A stretch of DNA of 64,000 nt from Limnohabitans sp. 2KL-17 (GTDB lineage: Bacteria; Pseudomonadota; Gammaproteobacteria; Burkholderiales; Burkholderiaceae_C), in the NCBI RefSeq assembly GCF_003063415.1, contig NZ_NESK01000007.1, positions 61,061 to 125,060 of the forward strand, given 5' to 3'. Both the position numbers and the translations under genes were made by a program. The notes under the pieces were generated by a model. The model saw only the letters and a list, made by a program, of their open reading frames with translations. It was not told the origin of the DNA and did no database searches. Positions 47,085-57,244 of this stretch are shown piece by piece; the stretch's first letter is position 1; every line of letters begins with the position of its first letter.

Positions 47085-47942
47085 TCATTTAACCAATGAT
47101 CCATTTACTGGCACACACTTATCATCAGATGCAATATTGATAACAAAGGGCTCCCTATAATAAATACACACACCGATTGGATATAAGATTTGGCTTGTAT
47201 CGACAATATCAAGCCTCTTAACATCGGGACCAATTTTCAAAAAATACACCTTTCTGAATGCAGTTACGGGGGATTTATTTGCAAGACTTCCAAGCACCCC
47301 CCCCATTAACCCTGACTGCAATTGCCCCATGGCACTGTAATTAAAAATATTTCGTGTATCGATGTATGCAGCTTGAGCCACCAATGCGCCAATTTGTGAA
47401 CCTGTGGTGTTGCCCGATCTGGACTCATCGATCAGTTGAGCCCCCATCACACGCCCGAAAATGGTCACAGACTCTTCCCACTTTTTATATCTATCAGCCC
47501 AATATTGAGCCTGCTCTGCCTCCGGCAGTTTTGCAACACGCGCCCTTTCAGCAACTTCTTTAAAGTGCGACGAAAGCTCGGCTCCAAATTCTTTGGCAAA
47601 AACCAATTCAGCAGTTTTAAGCAAGTCAAAATCTGCGTAGCTACGAAAAAGCTCTAGTCTTTTATGTTCAATCTTAAAACTCTCTGAACGACCATAGGTT
47701 TTTATTGATTCCTTTAACGCATCTTCAGTAAAAGTTTGGGCACCAGCTCGGAGAATCTCTGGTCGGTTTTTGAATAGCTCTTGAACAGTTATCTTTTGAC
47801 TTGCCGTTGGCTCCTCAAGGAATCGATAAGCTGCCTCTAAATTTCCATCTTTAAAGTTAGACAACCCACGATCAAAATTCGATGGAGCAGTAACACAGGC
47901 AGTCACCATCAGCAACGGAATAAGCCACAAGATTGTTTTCAT
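47085..47942 (-). CDS. AT-rich unknown lipoprotein between ruvA and the Septu-like pair
   Basis: A 285-residue lipoprotein with lipobox VTAC (Cys16). Residues about 25-60 look like one TPR-type helical hairpin (FDRGLSNFKDGNLEAAYRFL). A glycine/alanine-rich helix (GSQIGALVAQAAYID) and GLMGGVLGSLANKSP lie in the middle, and the end is strand-rich with two or three cysteines. I recognise no family. The DNA is strikingly AT-rich compared with all neighbours, pointing to transfer. It starts 18 bases after ruvA and ends 112 bases before ptuA. It may be an accessory of the island or an unrelated passenger. Confidence 0.75.
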   Translation of the reverse strand: MKTILWLIPLLMVTACVTAPSNFDRGLSNFKDGNLEAAYRFLEEPTASQKITVQELFKNRPEILRAGAQTFTEDALKESIKTYGRSESFKIEHKRLELFRSYADFDLLKTAELVFAKEFGAELSSHFKEVAERARVAKLPEAEQAQYWADRYKKWEESVTIFGRVMGAQLIDESRSGNTTGSQIGALVAQAAYIDTRNIFNYSAMGQLQSGLMGGVLGSLANKSPVTAFRKVYFLKIGPDVKRLDIVDTSQILYPIGVCIYYREPFVINIASDDKCVPVNGSLVK

Positions 47943-47960
47943 ATAATTAATGAAAGAAAT

Positions 47961-48536
47961 TTATTTATTCAAGGCCTTGAGTGCCAGCTTGATGCCCTCG
48001 CTCACGCCCACATCGGCGGGCAGGCTCTTGAGGGCAGCCGCTGCCTCTTTGTCACTGTAGCCCAGCGCCAGCAAGGCTTGCTGGATGTCGTTTTGGGCAT
48101 CGCTGGTGTTCGTGGCAAACAGGCCGCCCAGGTCACCCCCCAGCTTGCCTTTGAGTTCGAGCAACAGGCGCTCGGCGGTTTTCTTGCCAATGCCCGGCAC
48201 TTTGACCAAGCGCCCGACTTCTTGCGTGGTGATGGCCTGCGCCAGGTCTGACACGCTCATGCCCGACAACACGCTCAAGGCCGTGCGGGGACCGACGCCG
48301 GAAATCTTGATGAGCTGGCGAAAGGCCTCACGCTCTGACAAGGTGGCAAAGCCGTAAAGAATCTGCGCATCCTCGCGCACCACAAAGTGCGTGACCAGAC
48401 TGACTTTTTCACCGGTCGCAGGCAGGTTGTAAAAAGTGCTCATGGGCACGTTGACCTCGTAGCCCACGCCATGGCAATCCACCACCACCTCGGGTGGGTT
48501 CTTGTCGCTCAGGATGCCTGTGAGTTTGCCAATCAT
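47961..48536 (-). CDS. ruvA: Holliday junction branch migration protein RuvA
   Basis: A 191-residue junction-binding protein. Domain I starts [28 protein letters not shown] (seen as an OB fold), followed by the two helix-hairpin-helix motifs [15 protein letters not shown] and [17 protein letters not shown], and the C-terminal RuvB-binding domain ([19 protein letters not shown]). Complete. It is normally followed directly by ruvB; here the downstream neighbour is the AT-rich lipoprotein. ruvC is not in the window. Confidence 0.97.
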   Translation of the reverse strand: MIGKLTGILSDKNPPEVVVDCHGVGYEVNVPMSTFYNLPATGEKVSLVTHFVVREDAQILYGFATLSEREAFRQLIKISGVGPRTALSVLSGMSVSDLAQAITTQEVGRLVKVPGIGKKTAERLLLELKGKLGGDLGGLFATNTSDAQNDIQQALLALGYSDKEAAAALKSLPADVGVSEGIKLALKALNK

Positions 48537-48629
48537 GGGGGGCCTTTAGGTTGCATTGATATGGAGGAGAATCGGGGCTCCTCGGCCGGCAAATAACCCA
48601 GCGAAACCACCACGAACAGGATTATCCAC

Positions 48630-49613
48630 TTGATCGTCAGACACACCTTCACCCCGCACAACAATACCCGCCTGGCACACCTGTGCGGTCCGATGGACGC
48701 GCACCTGCGCACGATCGAAGCAGGCCTGCAAGTGGGCATCGCGCACCGCCATGAGCAATTCAAGGTGGACGGGCCCAAGGCCGTGGCCGTGCGTGCCATG
48801 GAGATTTTGCAAGCCATATATGAGCGGGCCGACCGCCCGATTGCCCCTGACATGGTGCAACTGATGCTGGCCGGAGACCCCGCCGCAGAGACAGGCATGA
48901 CGCCACCCGACTTGCAAACCCGCCGTGCCGACCTGAAGGCCCGCACGCCCGTTCAGGCGGCGTACCTTGAAAATATCGCCACCCACGACATCACCTTTGG
49001 CATCGGGCCTGCGGGCACCGGTAAAACCTATCTGGCCGTGGCCTGTGCGGTGGATGCGCTGGAGCGGGCCAGTGTTCAACGCATCGTGTTGACGCGGCCA
49101 GCCGTGGAAGCCGGCGAAAGACTGGGCTTTTTGCCCGGCGACCTGTCGCAAAAGGTCGACCCTTATTTGCGCCCGCTGTACGACGCGCTGTACGACCTGA
49201 TGGGTTACGACAAAGTACAAAAGGCCTTCGAGCGCAACGCCATCGAGATCGCGCCGCTGGCCTTCATGCGCGGGCGCACACTCAACAACGCTTTCGTGAT
49301 CCTGGACGAAGCGCAAAACACATCGACCGAACAGATGAAGATGTTCCTGACCCGGATCGGCTTTGGCGCCAAGGCGGTGGTCACTGGCGACGTCAGCCAG
49401 GTCGACCTGCCAAAGAGCCAGCTCAGTGGCCTGATCGACGCCGAACGGGTGCTCAAACGCGTCAAGGGCATCGCCTTTACCCGCTTTTCGAGCGCCGACG
49501 TGGTGCGTCACCCCCTGGTTGCCCGCATCGTGGATGCCTACGATGCGCAAGGCAGCGCCGTCTTGCGCGCGGGCATATCGACCCGCCGCAAACCTCTGCC
49601 CGCCGACGAATGA
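48630..49613 (+). CDS. ybeZ: PhoH family ATPase (YbeZ)
   Basis: A 327-residue P-loop protein. Walker A is GPAGTGKTYLA, Walker B VILDEAQN, and an N-terminal KH-like segment precedes them. PhoH-like YbeZ works with YbeY in rRNA processing. The start is a TTG at 48630 because the conserved N-terminus (IVRHTFTPHNNTRLAHLCG) begins right there; the first in-frame ATG would remove about 21 conserved residues. ybeY follows after 16 bases, as usual. Confidence 0.93.
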   Translation: MIVRHTFTPHNNTRLAHLCGPMDAHLRTIEAGLQVGIAHRHEQFKVDGPKAVAVRAMEILQAIYERADRPIAPDMVQLMLAGDPAAETGMTPPDLQTRRADLKARTPVQAAYLENIATHDITFGIGPAGTGKTYLAVACAVDALERASVQRIVLTRPAVEAGERLGFLPGDLSQKVDPYLRPLYDALYDLMGYDKVQKAFERNAIEIAPLAFMRGRTLNNAFVILDEAQNTSTEQMKMFLTRIGFGAKAVVTGDVSQVDLPKSQLSGLIDAERVLKRVKGIAFTRFSSADVVRHPLVARIVDAYDAQGSAVLRAGISTRRKPLPADE

Positions 49614-49629
49614 CACAGACCCAACCGAC

Positions 49630-50085
49630 ATGGCACTGAAACAACTCCAACTCTCGCTTCAATTCGGCGACATCCCCCACGCCGCCCGACACCGCGCCGC
49701 CCTGCCCCGCCATGCGGTCACCCGCGCCATCCGCCACGCGCTGGCAGACGATGCCGAGATCACGGTGCGCATCGTGGGCGAAGAAGAAGGCCGGAGCCTG
49801 AACAGCAGCTACCGCAAAAAGGACTACGCCACCAACGTGCTGACCTTCGACTACGCACAAGAACCTGTGGTGATGGCCGACCTGGTGTTGTGCGCGCCGG
49901 TGGTGGCCCGCGAGGCGAAAGAGCAGGGGAAAACGCTGGCCGCGCACTACGCACACTTGCTGGTGCATGGTGCTTTGCATGCCCAGGGCTGGGACCACGA
50001 AACCAGCGAGGCCGACGCTGAAGAGATGGAGGCCTATGAGATCGACATCCTGACCGGGTTGGGACTCAAGAACCCGTATAAGTGA
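49630..50085 (+). CDS. ybeY: Endoribonuclease YbeY
   Basis: A 151-residue zinc endoribonuclease acting in 16S rRNA 3' maturation and ribosome quality control. The zinc motif HGALHAQGWDH is intact and is preceded by YRKKDYATNVLTFDY, the conserved substrate strand. It pairs with ybeZ upstream. The ATG at 49630 follows 16 bases after the phoH-like stop. An unusual long hairpin lies 74 bases beyond its stop. Confidence 0.94.
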   Translation: MALKQLQLSLQFGDIPHAARHRAALPRHAVTRAIRHALADDAEITVRIVGEEEGRSLNSSYRKKDYATNVLTFDYAQEPVVMADLVLCAPVVAREAKEQGKTLAAHYAHLLVHGALHAQGWDHETSEADAEEMEAYEIDILTGLGLKNPYK

Positions 50086-50158
50086 CTGAGTGAGGTTTCG
50101 GTTGACAACCGAAATCGTTGTGCATGTCAACAACTCGTGAATTTTGAACAGCAGCCAA

Positions 50159-50234
50159 GGTGAATGGGGCGATGCGGTGGGCACCGATTTTCGGTACCCC
50201 GTCATGAGGTGCCCGCCACATCGCCCCATTCACC
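50159..50234. repeat. 27-bp near-perfect inverted repeat (large hairpin)
   Basis: Left arm 50159-50185 (GGTGAATGGGGCGATGCGG...) and right arm 50208-50234 pair over 27 bp with two mismatches that would be G-U wobbles in one RNA strand, around a 22-base loop. It sits between convergent ybeY and dbpA with no T-run beside it. A smaller hairpin, TTTCGGTT-GAC-AACCGAAA, is at 50096-50114. It may be a factor-assisted terminator for both genes, a REP-like element or the remnant of a mobile element. Confidence 0.85.
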
Positions 50235-50249
50235 GCTCTCACATCAAAT

Positions 50250-51659
50250 TTAGAGCTGCCGAACCTTCACACTCTTGCCCTTGACCTTGCCGTGTGACAG
50301 CTGCGTCTCCACCTTGCGGGCCAGTTCAGCCTGAACCGCCACATAAGTCGAAAACTCGTTCACATTGATCTTGCCCACCTGCTCACGGGTGAGGCCGCAT
50401 TCGCCAGCCAGCGCGCCCATCACATCGCCCGCACGGATTTTTTCTTTGCGACCACCGACGATTTGCAAAGTGCGCATGGGCGGTTGCAAGAGGCCACCGG
50501 GGGCTGGGTTCAAATCAGAAATCGGCGCCCAAATGGACTCGCGGCCTTGCATCAGCTCGATCTTGCCGACCGAACCCATCTCGTCCATGCTGACCAGCGT
50601 CAGCGCCAGCCCTTCGGCGTCGCCCCGTCCGGTGCGGCCGATGCGGTGAATATGGATTTCGGAGTCGGGTGTCACATCGACGTTGATGACGGCTTCCAGG
50701 CCTTCCACGTCCAAGCCACGTGAGGCGACATCGGTCGCCACCAACACCGAGCAACTGCGGTTGGAAAACTGCACCAGCACCTGGTCGCGTTCACGCTGCT
50801 CCAGCTCGCCAAACAAGGCCAAGGCGCTGTAACCCTGCGCCTGCAGCACGGCCACCAGATCACGGCATTGCTGCTTGGTGTTGCAAAAGGCCAGCGTGCG
50901 CTCTGGTCGGAAATGCGCCAGCAGTTTAGACACGGCATCCAGTCGCTGGCTTTCGCTCACCTCGTAACAAATTTGGCGGATTTTGTGGGCGCTGTGTTGC
51001 GCTTGGACCTTCACTGTTTGCGGGGCGCGCATGAACTGCGCCGCCAGCTTGGCGATGCCTTCGGGGTAAGTGGCCGAAAACAGCAAAGTTTGCCGGTCTT
51101 TGGCACATTGGCGCACCACCTTGGCAATGTCATCAAAAAAGCCCATGTCCAGCATGCGGTCGGCTTCATCAAGCACCAAGGTGTTCACGCCCGCCAGACT
51201 GAGTGAGCCCCGCTCCAGATGGTCCAGGATGCGGCCAGGCGTGCCCACCACCACATCGGCACCATGCTCCAGGCTCACGGTCTGGCCGCGCAAGGGTACG
51301 CCACCGCACAAGGTGACCACTTTGACGTTTTGGCGTGCGCGGGCCAAGCGCCTGATTTCCTGGGTGACCTGATCGGCCAGTTCGCGCGTGGGGCACAAGA
51401 TCACGGCTTGGATGGCGGTACTGGGAGACCCGGCGCTTTGCAGGCGCTCAATCAGAGGCAACCCGAATGCGGCTGTTTTGCCACTGCCGGTGCTGGCCTG
51501 CGCGATCAGGTCTTGCCCGTCCAGGGTCAACGGCAAACTGGCGGCCTGAATGGGCGTCATCTGGGTGTAGCCCAGCTGCTCGAGGTTTTGAAGGGTGGCG
51601 GGGGCCAGTTGGAGCTGGTCAAAGCGAGCAGATGTCGCGGCAAGAGAGGTTGCAGTCAT
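50250..51659 (-). CDS. dbpA: ATP-dependent RNA helicase DbpA
   Basis: A 469-residue DEAD-box helicase with Q motif (YTQMTPIQAASLP), Walker A ASTGSGKT, DEAD box VLDEADRM, SAT in LFSATYP and motif VI HRIGRTGRG. The C-terminal DbpA RNA-binding domain (GGRKEKIRAGDVMGAL...) recognises hairpin 92 of 23S rRNA, and the protein acts in 50S assembly. Convergent to ybeY; the start is the ATG at 51659, followed by the usual N-terminal tail. Confidence 0.94.
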   Translation of the reverse strand: MTATSLAATSARFDQLQLAPATLQNLEQLGYTQMTPIQAASLPLTLDGQDLIAQASTGSGKTAAFGLPLIERLQSAGSPSTAIQAVILCPTRELADQVTQEIRRLARARQNVKVVTLCGGVPLRGQTVSLEHGADVVVGTPGRILDHLERGSLSLAGVNTLVLDEADRMLDMGFFDDIAKVVRQCAKDRQTLLFSATYPEGIAKLAAQFMRAPQTVKVQAQHSAHKIRQICYEVSESQRLDAVSKLLAHFRPERTLAFCNTKQQCRDLVAVLQAQGYSALALFGELEQRERDQVLVQFSNRSCSVLVATDVASRGLDVEGLEAVINVDVTPDSEIHIHRIGRTGRGDAEGLALTLVSMDEMGSVGKIELMQGRESIWAPISDLNPAPGGLLQPPMRTLQIVGGRKEKIRAGDVMGALAGECGLTREQVGKINVNEFSTYVAVQAELARKVETQLSHGKVKGKSVKVRQL

Positions 51660-51694
51660 GCGGGGATTATCGTTGGACGCCCCCCGACAAAACC

Positions 51695-52138
51695 TCAGGC
51701 CGTCATGCGCATCGGAATCGTGATCGGCCCGTCGTTGACCAAAGAGACCTTCATGTCGGCGGCAAAGCGCCCGGTTTGCACCTCTGGGTGGGCTTTTCGG
51801 GCTTGCGCCACAAAATGCCCATACAGGTGAAGACCTTCTTCAGGCGTTGCGGCCTGGGTGAAGCTGGGGCGGTTGCCGCCTGCCACATCGGCCGCCAGTG
51901 TGAACTGGCTGACCACCAGCAAACCACCGCCCACATCCTGCAGGCTCAGGTTCATCTTGCCTCCAGCATCACTGAAGATGCGCAACTTCAGTATCTTGGC
52001 CAGCATCTTGTCGGCCACCGCTTCGGTATCGCCCTTTTCGGCGCACAAAAGCACCAGCAGGCCGGTACCAATTTGACCGATCACGACACCTTCGACCCGG
52101 ACACTGGCTTCGCTCACACGTTGCAGCACCGCGATCAT
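51695..52138 (-). CDS. dtd: D-aminoacyl-tRNA deacylase
   Basis: A 147-residue homodimeric enzyme that hydrolyses D-aminoacyl-tRNA. Conserved motifs are [13 protein letters not shown] at the start, SQFTLAADV, and the C-terminal NDGPITI (NxGPxT). Its ATG overlaps the stop of the CDF transporter gene (ATGA), so the two are coupled; dbpA follows after 35 bases on the same strand. Confidence 0.95.
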   Translation of the reverse strand: MIAVLQRVSEASVRVEGVVIGQIGTGLLVLLCAEKGDTEAVADKMLAKILKLRIFSDAGGKMNLSLQDVGGGLLVVSQFTLAADVAGGNRPSFTQAATPEEGLHLYGHFVAQARKAHPEVQTGRFAADMKVSLVNDGPITIPMRMTA

Positions 52139-53061
52139 TTCAAATCCCGGGGGTCGTCGAAGTGCGCTTCCACATCACTGGGCAAGAGCTGGATGGAGGC
52201 GCGCAATCCGGGGACTTCGCTCATCAGGGCCTGCTCCACACTGCCGCGCAAAGCGGCGGCCCGCCCCAAAGTCCAGCTGGCGGGCATGTGCATGTGCACA
52301 TCCACAAAACGGCGCTGCCCGGCTTTGCGGGTGTTCAGGTGGTCAAAGCGGATGATTGCTGTCTCGCCACGCTGGTGTGCAAAGCCATCCAGCACCTTCT
52401 GGACATCGGCCAGGATCTCGGGCTCCAGCGCCTCGTCCATCAAGCCTTGGGAGGAGCGCCAGATCAGGCTCCAGCCTTCTTTCAAAATATTCAGGGCCAC
52501 ACCGATCGCCACAGCAGCATCCAGCCACAACCAGCCGGTCATGCTGACCAGGGCGATGCCCACCACCACCCCGGCCGAGGTCCAGACATCGGTCACCAGA
52601 TGGCGGGCATCGGCTTCTAGGGCCAGCGAGCGGTGCTGCCGTGCTGCACGAAACATCAGCCAGGCCAGCAAGCCATTCAGGGCCGAACTGCCCACCGACA
52701 AGGCCAGGCCCCAGCCGACTTGCTCGATGGGCTGAGGGTCAAACAAGCGATGAACGGCCACCCAGATGATGCCCAGCGCGGCCACCCCAATCAGGATGCC
52801 CTCAAATCCGGAAGAAAAATACTCGGCCTTGTGGTGGCCGTAGGGGTGCGCCTCATCGGCCGGGCGCGCTGCGATGGTGACCATCATCAAACCAAAGATG
52901 GCGCTGGCCAGGTTGACCAGCGACTCCATCGCATCCGACAGCAAACCCACCGAATCGGTCAGCCACCAGGCCCCTGTTTTCAGGCCAATCGTGACCAAGG
53001 CCACCACCACCGAAGCCCACAGCATGCGCGTGGGGTTCATCCAGGAATCAATGATTTTCAT
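52135..53061 (-). CDS. Cation diffusion facilitator family transporter
   Basis: A 308-residue inner-membrane metal/proton antiporter with six membrane helices and a C-terminal cytoplasmic ZT_dimer domain ([22 protein letters not shown]). In helix 5 the metal pair is intact (HLVTD), but the helix-2 pair, Asp-x3-Asp in YiiP, reads Glu and Asn in SDAMESLVN by my hand alignment, suggesting a different or weaker metal. It is the first gene of a CDF-dtd-dbpA run on the minus strand. Confidence 0.9.
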   Translation of the reverse strand: MKIIDSWMNPTRMLWASVVVALVTIGLKTGAWWLTDSVGLLSDAMESLVNLASAIFGLMMVTIAARPADEAHPYGHHKAEYFSSGFEGILIGVAALGIIWVAVHRLFDPQPIEQVGWGLALSVGSSALNGLLAWLMFRAARQHRSLALEADARHLVTDVWTSAGVVVGIALVSMTGWLWLDAAVAIGVALNILKEGWSLIWRSSQGLMDEALEPEILADVQKVLDGFAHQRGETAIIRFDHLNTRKAGQRRFVDVHMHMPASWTLGRAAALRGSVEQALMSEVPGLRASIQLLPSDVEAHFDDPRDLK

Positions 53062-53110
53062 GGGCTCAGGATAACCCTATGGGATGAGCACACCGTGCGC
53101 CACGCCCCGG

Positions 53111-54343
53111 TCAAGCCAGCGTCACCTTGGCAAATTTTCGCTTGCCCACCTGAACAATGTAAGTGCCCGCTTCGAGTTTCAAACCCTTGTCGCTGACCAC
53201 ACTGGAGTCGACTCGCACGCCCCCACCGTCCACCAAGCGCCCCGCCTCCGTGGTCGATGGCGCCAACCCGGCTGACTTGAGCAAGGCCCCGATGCCCATC
53301 GGAGCCCCTGTCAAAGACACTTCAGGGATGTCATCAGGCACGCCGCCCTTGCTGCGGTTGATGAAGTCCTGTTCGGCGGCATCGGCTGCGGCCATGTTGT
53401 GAAAGCGTGCTGTGATCTCTTTGGCCAGCATGACCTTGGCGTCCTTGGGGTTGCGCCCGCCTTCGACTTCTTTTTTCAAGGCCTCAATTTCCGGCATCGA
53501 CTTGAACGACAGCAAGGTGTACCAACGCCACATCAGCGTGTCGGAAATGCTCAACACCTTGGCGAACATGGTGTTGGGCTCTTCTGCGATGCCGATGTAG
53601 TTGTTTTTGGATTTGGACATTTTGTCCACGCCGTCCAGGCCCTCCAGCAGCGGCATGGTCAAAATACATTGCTGCGCCTGCCCGTATTCGGCTTGCAAGT
53701 GGCGGCCCATCAGCAGGTTGAACTTCTGGTCGGTACCGCCCAGCTCCAGGTCCGATTCAAGGGCGACCGAGTCGTAGCCCTGCATCAGGGGGTACAAAAA
53801 TTCGTGCACCGAAATCGGCGTGCCTGCCTTGAATCGGTCATGGAAGTCGTTGCGCTCCATCATGCGGGCCACGGTGTATTTGGCCGCCAGCTGAATCATG
53901 CCCATGGAGCCCAAGGGCAGCGACCACTCACTGTTGTAACGAATTTCGGTTTTGGCAGGGTCCAACACCAGGCTGGCCTGCTTGTAATAGGTCTCTGCGT
54001 TGAGCTTGATCTGCTCGGGTGTGAGGGGCGGGCGGGTGCTGTTGCGCCCCGAAGGGTCCCCGATCAGGCTGGTGAAATCGCCGATCAAAAAGATGACCTG
54101 ATGGCCCAGATCCTGCAACTGGCGCATTTTATTGAGCACCACGGTGTGGCCTATGTGAATGTCGGGCGCCGTCGGGTCCAAGCCCAGTTTGATGCGCAAA
54201 GGAACGCCTGTAAACTCAGATTTGGCCAGCTTTTGCAGCCAGTCCTCTTTGGGAATCAGCTCGTCGCACCCCCTCAAGGTGACTTCCAAAGCATTAAGGG
54301 TCTTGTCCGTGACCGGGAATTTTGTAACAAGCGCTTGATTCAT
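53111..54343 (-). CDS. tyrS: Tyrosine--tRNA ligase
   Basis: A 410-residue class I aminoacyl-tRNA synthetase. HIGH is in [13 protein letters not shown] in [10 protein letters not shown], and the tyrosine pocket in [21 protein letters not shown] (here read as two pieces). The S4 domain at the end ([14 protein letters not shown]) binds tRNA. The ATG at 54343 is chosen over the long upstream extension, which lacks family resemblance. It is divergent from the M23 peptidase gene, as in many betaproteobacteria. Confidence 0.96.
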   Translation of the reverse strand: MNQALVTKFPVTDKTLNALEVTLRGCDELIPKEDWLQKLAKSEFTGVPLRIKLGLDPTAPDIHIGHTVVLNKMRQLQDLGHQVIFLIGDFTSLIGDPSGRNSTRPPLTPEQIKLNAETYYKQASLVLDPAKTEIRYNSEWSLPLGSMGMIQLAAKYTVARMMERNDFHDRFKAGTPISVHEFLYPLMQGYDSVALESDLELGGTDQKFNLLMGRHLQAEYGQAQQCILTMPLLEGLDGVDKMSKSKNNYIGIAEEPNTMFAKVLSISDTLMWRWYTLLSFKSMPEIEALKKEVEGGRNPKDAKVMLAKEITARFHNMAAADAAEQDFINRSKGGVPDDIPEVSLTGAPMGIGALLKSAGLAPSTTEAGRLVDGGGVRVDSSVVSDKGLKLEAGTYIVQVGKRKFAKVTLA

Positions 54344-54486
54344 AAGGGTTTTTTCTGAAGTCAAAGGGGTATAGACCGGTACAATGGCTCTAAATCTACA
54401 AGTCGCCCATTTTAGGGCGGCCTGAATGTGCAGATCGCGGCACCTCATCGCTAAAACGATGGGGGACGTGAAACACTCCCGAATTG

Positions 54487-55953
54487 ATGCAATTTATCTC
54501 CTCAATCCAGTCCCGTCTGGTCTCACTGTTCGTCGGCTTCCTGTTCCTTTGCACCGCTGTGCTGGGTGCTTTGCTGATCGCCACCCAGCGCATGCTGGCT
54601 TGGCTGGATGGACAGCACCCGCAACTGGTGTTGCCAGTCCAGGCTTTTGCACGCTGGCTGACCCGACACCCCAAAACCATCAGCGCCACGCTGGCCGCCA
54701 TTTTGCTGGCTGGCGGTGGTGGCGCATTTGCCATCGCCAACCTCGGCCCCGATATTGCCGAACAACCCGTCACCACGGTGGTGGTGCCTGTCGCGATTGC
54801 AAAACTGGAAGACCAGGCCCTTTCTCTTGACCTGATCGAGATGCGCCTGACACGCACCGACAGCACCCGTTCTTCAGACACGGCTGAAAGTTTGCTGCGC
54901 CGTCTGGGCTTGGTTGACCCGGAAGCTGCCCAATATTTGCGCACCCACCCATTGGCCAAACAGGCGCTGAAGCAAGCTGGGCGCTCCGTCGTGGCTGAAG
55001 CGGATGGACAACAACGCTTACGCCAGATCAATGTCCGCTGGCTCAACAACGAATCCGATACTTTTTTCCAGCGCCTGGTGATCCAGCGGACTGAGCAGGG
55101 CTTGAAAGCAGCCCTGGAAACCTCACCAATGACCACCAGCATCCGCATGACTGGCGGCACCGTGGCGAGATCTCTCTACGACGCTGCCGATGAAGCCCGC
55201 CTGCCCGATGCCGTCATCAGTCAGCTGACCCAGATTTTCTCCAACCAGATCGACTTTCACCGCAGCTTGCGCAAGGGTGCCCGCTTTTCAGTGGTCTATG
55301 AAGTTCTAGAAGCCGACGGTGAGCCGATCCGCACTGGCCGCGTCTTGACGGCCGACTTCAACAACGGCAACAAAACTTATGAAGCTGTCTGGCACCAAGA
55401 ACCCGGACAAAAGGGCAACTATTACGGCATGGATGGCAAAAGCCTCAGCCGTACTTACCTGGCATCGCCAGTGGCTTTCTCTCGCAAGACCAGCGGTTTC
55501 GCGATGCGCCTTCACCCCATCTTCCAGACCATGAAAGCCCACCTTGGCGTGGACTATGCCGCGCCGACAGGCACACCCGCCCAGACGGTGGGTGATGGCG
55601 TTGTCGAATTCGCAGGTGTGCAAGGCGGTTTTGGCAACACGGTGATCATCCGGCACGGCAACAACCATTCAACCGTTTATGCCCACCTCAGCCGGATTCA
55701 GGTCCGAAAAGGTCAAACTGTTCAAAAGGGCCAAGCCATTGGCGCAGTGGGCACCACAGGTTGGTCAACAGGTCCGCATTTGCACTTTGAATTTCGCGTG
55801 AACGGAACACACGTTGATCCCCAGAAATTGATCCAGCAAGCCCAAAGCACGCCACTCAGCCCAGCCGCCACGGCGCGCTTCAAATCAGTCTCAGAGCAGG
55901 CTAAATCGCAGCTGCTGGCCGCAGCACAAATGAGAGAAGGCGCTGTGCAGTGA
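54487..55953 (+). CDS. Membrane-anchored M23 peptidoglycan endopeptidase
   Basis: A 488-residue protein with two hydrophobic segments near the N-terminus (about residues 12-35 and 65-85), then a periplasmic domain resembling the OapA/MepM N-terminal part, and an M23 catalytic domain. Zinc ligands H352 and D356 are in HLGVD and H431-x-H433 in GPHLHFEF, so it should be active on peptide cross-links. The ATG at 54487 follows a TTG that ORF callers may prefer. It is followed by anmK, which suggests a murein growth/recycling unit. Confidence 0.92.
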   Translation: MQFISSIQSRLVSLFVGFLFLCTAVLGALLIATQRMLAWLDGQHPQLVLPVQAFARWLTRHPKTISATLAAILLAGGGGAFAIANLGPDIAEQPVTTVVVPVAIAKLEDQALSLDLIEMRLTRTDSTRSSDTAESLLRRLGLVDPEAAQYLRTHPLAKQALKQAGRSVVAEADGQQRLRQINVRWLNNESDTFFQRLVIQRTEQGLKAALETSPMTTSIRMTGGTVARSLYDAADEARLPDAVISQLTQIFSNQIDFHRSLRKGARFSVVYEVLEADGEPIRTGRVLTADFNNGNKTYEAVWHQEPGQKGNYYGMDGKSLSRTYLASPVAFSRKTSGFAMRLHPIFQTMKAHLGVDYAAPTGTPAQTVGDGVVEFAGVQGGFGNTVIIRHGNNHSTVYAHLSRIQVRKGQTVQKGQAIGAVGTTGWSTGPHLHFEFRVNGTHVDPQKLIQQAQSTPLSPAATARFKSVSEQAKSQLLAAAQMREGAVQ

Positions 55954-56073
55954 TCTTCAAGGGCTGCAAAAGCCCTCTGTTGATGCACGGCCTCTCGGAT
56001 TTGTGAACTCTGCGTCAGCCACCCTGCCAGTAGAGCGGATTACGCATTCCCGCCCCCTCACTCACCCCGCCGA

Positions 56074-57210
56074 ATGACCGCCTACTTCATTGGCCTGATG
56101 TCAGGCACCTCGCTCGATGGCGTCGATGGCGTATTGGCACACATTGACGCTCAAGGACAGGTCAAAGTTGAAGCCCATGCTTTTGAGACTTTTGACACCC
56201 CTTTCCAAGCCGAATTGATGGCCCTCAATCAAAGTGGCCCGGACGAGTTACACCGCAGCTCGCTGGCTGGCAATCAGATCGCACGCCGTTATGCCGAGGT
56301 AGTCAAAGCCCTGCTGCTGCAAAGCGGTTTGCAAGCAGCGGACATCACAGCCATCGGTGCGCACGGGCAAACCGTGCGTCACCGCCCCCTTGAATTCGAT
56401 GCTGACCCAGCCCGCCAGCAAGCAGCCGTGGGCTACACGCTGCAACTGATCAACCCCTCCTTGCTCGCCGAGTTGACCGATATCGATGTGGTGGCCGACT
56501 TTCGCAGCCGCGATCTGTCTGCGGGCGGCCAGGGCGCCCCGCTGGTGCCAGCCTTCCACCACGGCGTGTTCGCTCGCCCCGATGCTTGCGTGGCGGTGCT
56601 CAACATCGGAGGCATCTCCAACCTCAGCATTCTTCAGCCGAACGGCGACGTGCTGGGCTGGGACTGCGGCCCTGGCAATGCCTTGATGGATTTTTGGTGC
56701 GCAACACACACGGGGCAATCTTTTGACCGGGATGGCGCCTGGGCAACACAAGGCCATGTTTTGCCCGAGTTGCTGGGCCAGTTCATGGCAGAGGTTTTTT
56801 TGCACCGGTCACCCCCCAAAAGCACGGGGCGTGACCTGTTCAACCCGGCTTGGCTGCAGGCGCATTTGCCTGCAGACACCCCACTCAGAACGCAAGACGT
56901 TCAGGCCACTTTGACCGAGTTCACTGCCCTGTCTTGTGCAAGCGATGTCCAGCGGTATGCGGTCAAGGCTGAGGAGTTGATTGTGTGTGGGGGGGGCGCC
57001 TTGAATGCGCAACTGATGCGTCGACTGGCACACCATTTGCCAGATTTGCAAGTCATCAACAGCGGCAAAAGAGGTTTACCCCCTTTGCAGGTGGAGGCAG
57101 CCGCATTTGCATGGCTGGCCTTCAAAACCACACGACGCGAGACAGCGAGCCTGCCAAGCGTCACGGGCGCCAGAGGCGCCCGGGTGTTGGGGGCCGTTTA
57201 CCCCCGGTGA
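56074..57210 (+). CDS. anmK: Anhydro-N-acetylmuramic acid kinase
   Basis: A 378-residue ATPase of the ASKHA fold that phosphorylates 1,6-anhydroMurNAc from peptidoglycan recycling to MurNAc-6-P. The signature GLMSGTSLDGVD opens the protein; GAHGQTVRH, VADFRSRD, and NIGGISNLS follow, with the C-terminal CGGGALN loop. Complete length. It lies 120 bases after the M23 peptidase. The product needs MurQ, which is not in this window. Confidence 0.95.
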   Translation: MTAYFIGLMSGTSLDGVDGVLAHIDAQGQVKVEAHAFETFDTPFQAELMALNQSGPDELHRSSLAGNQIARRYAEVVKALLLQSGLQAADITAIGAHGQTVRHRPLEFDADPARQQAAVGYTLQLINPSLLAELTDIDVVADFRSRDLSAGGQGAPLVPAFHHGVFARPDACVAVLNIGGISNLSILQPNGDVLGWDCGPGNALMDFWCATHTGQSFDRDGAWATQGHVLPELLGQFMAEVFLHRSPPKSTGRDLFNPAWLQAHLPADTPLRTQDVQATLTEFTALSCASDVQRYAVKAEELIVCGGGALNAQLMRRLAHHLPDLQVINSGKRGLPPLQVEAAAFAWLAFKTTRRETASLPSVTGARGARVLGAVYPR

Positions 57211-57244
57211 TGCACTACGAGCCCAGGCTCGCCAGCCTATGCTG

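Noticed and set aside
50086..50249. tRNA or CRISPR-like repeat in the ybeY-dbpA gap
   Set aside because: The inverted repeat is a single unit, lacks spacers, and does not fold as a cloverleaf.
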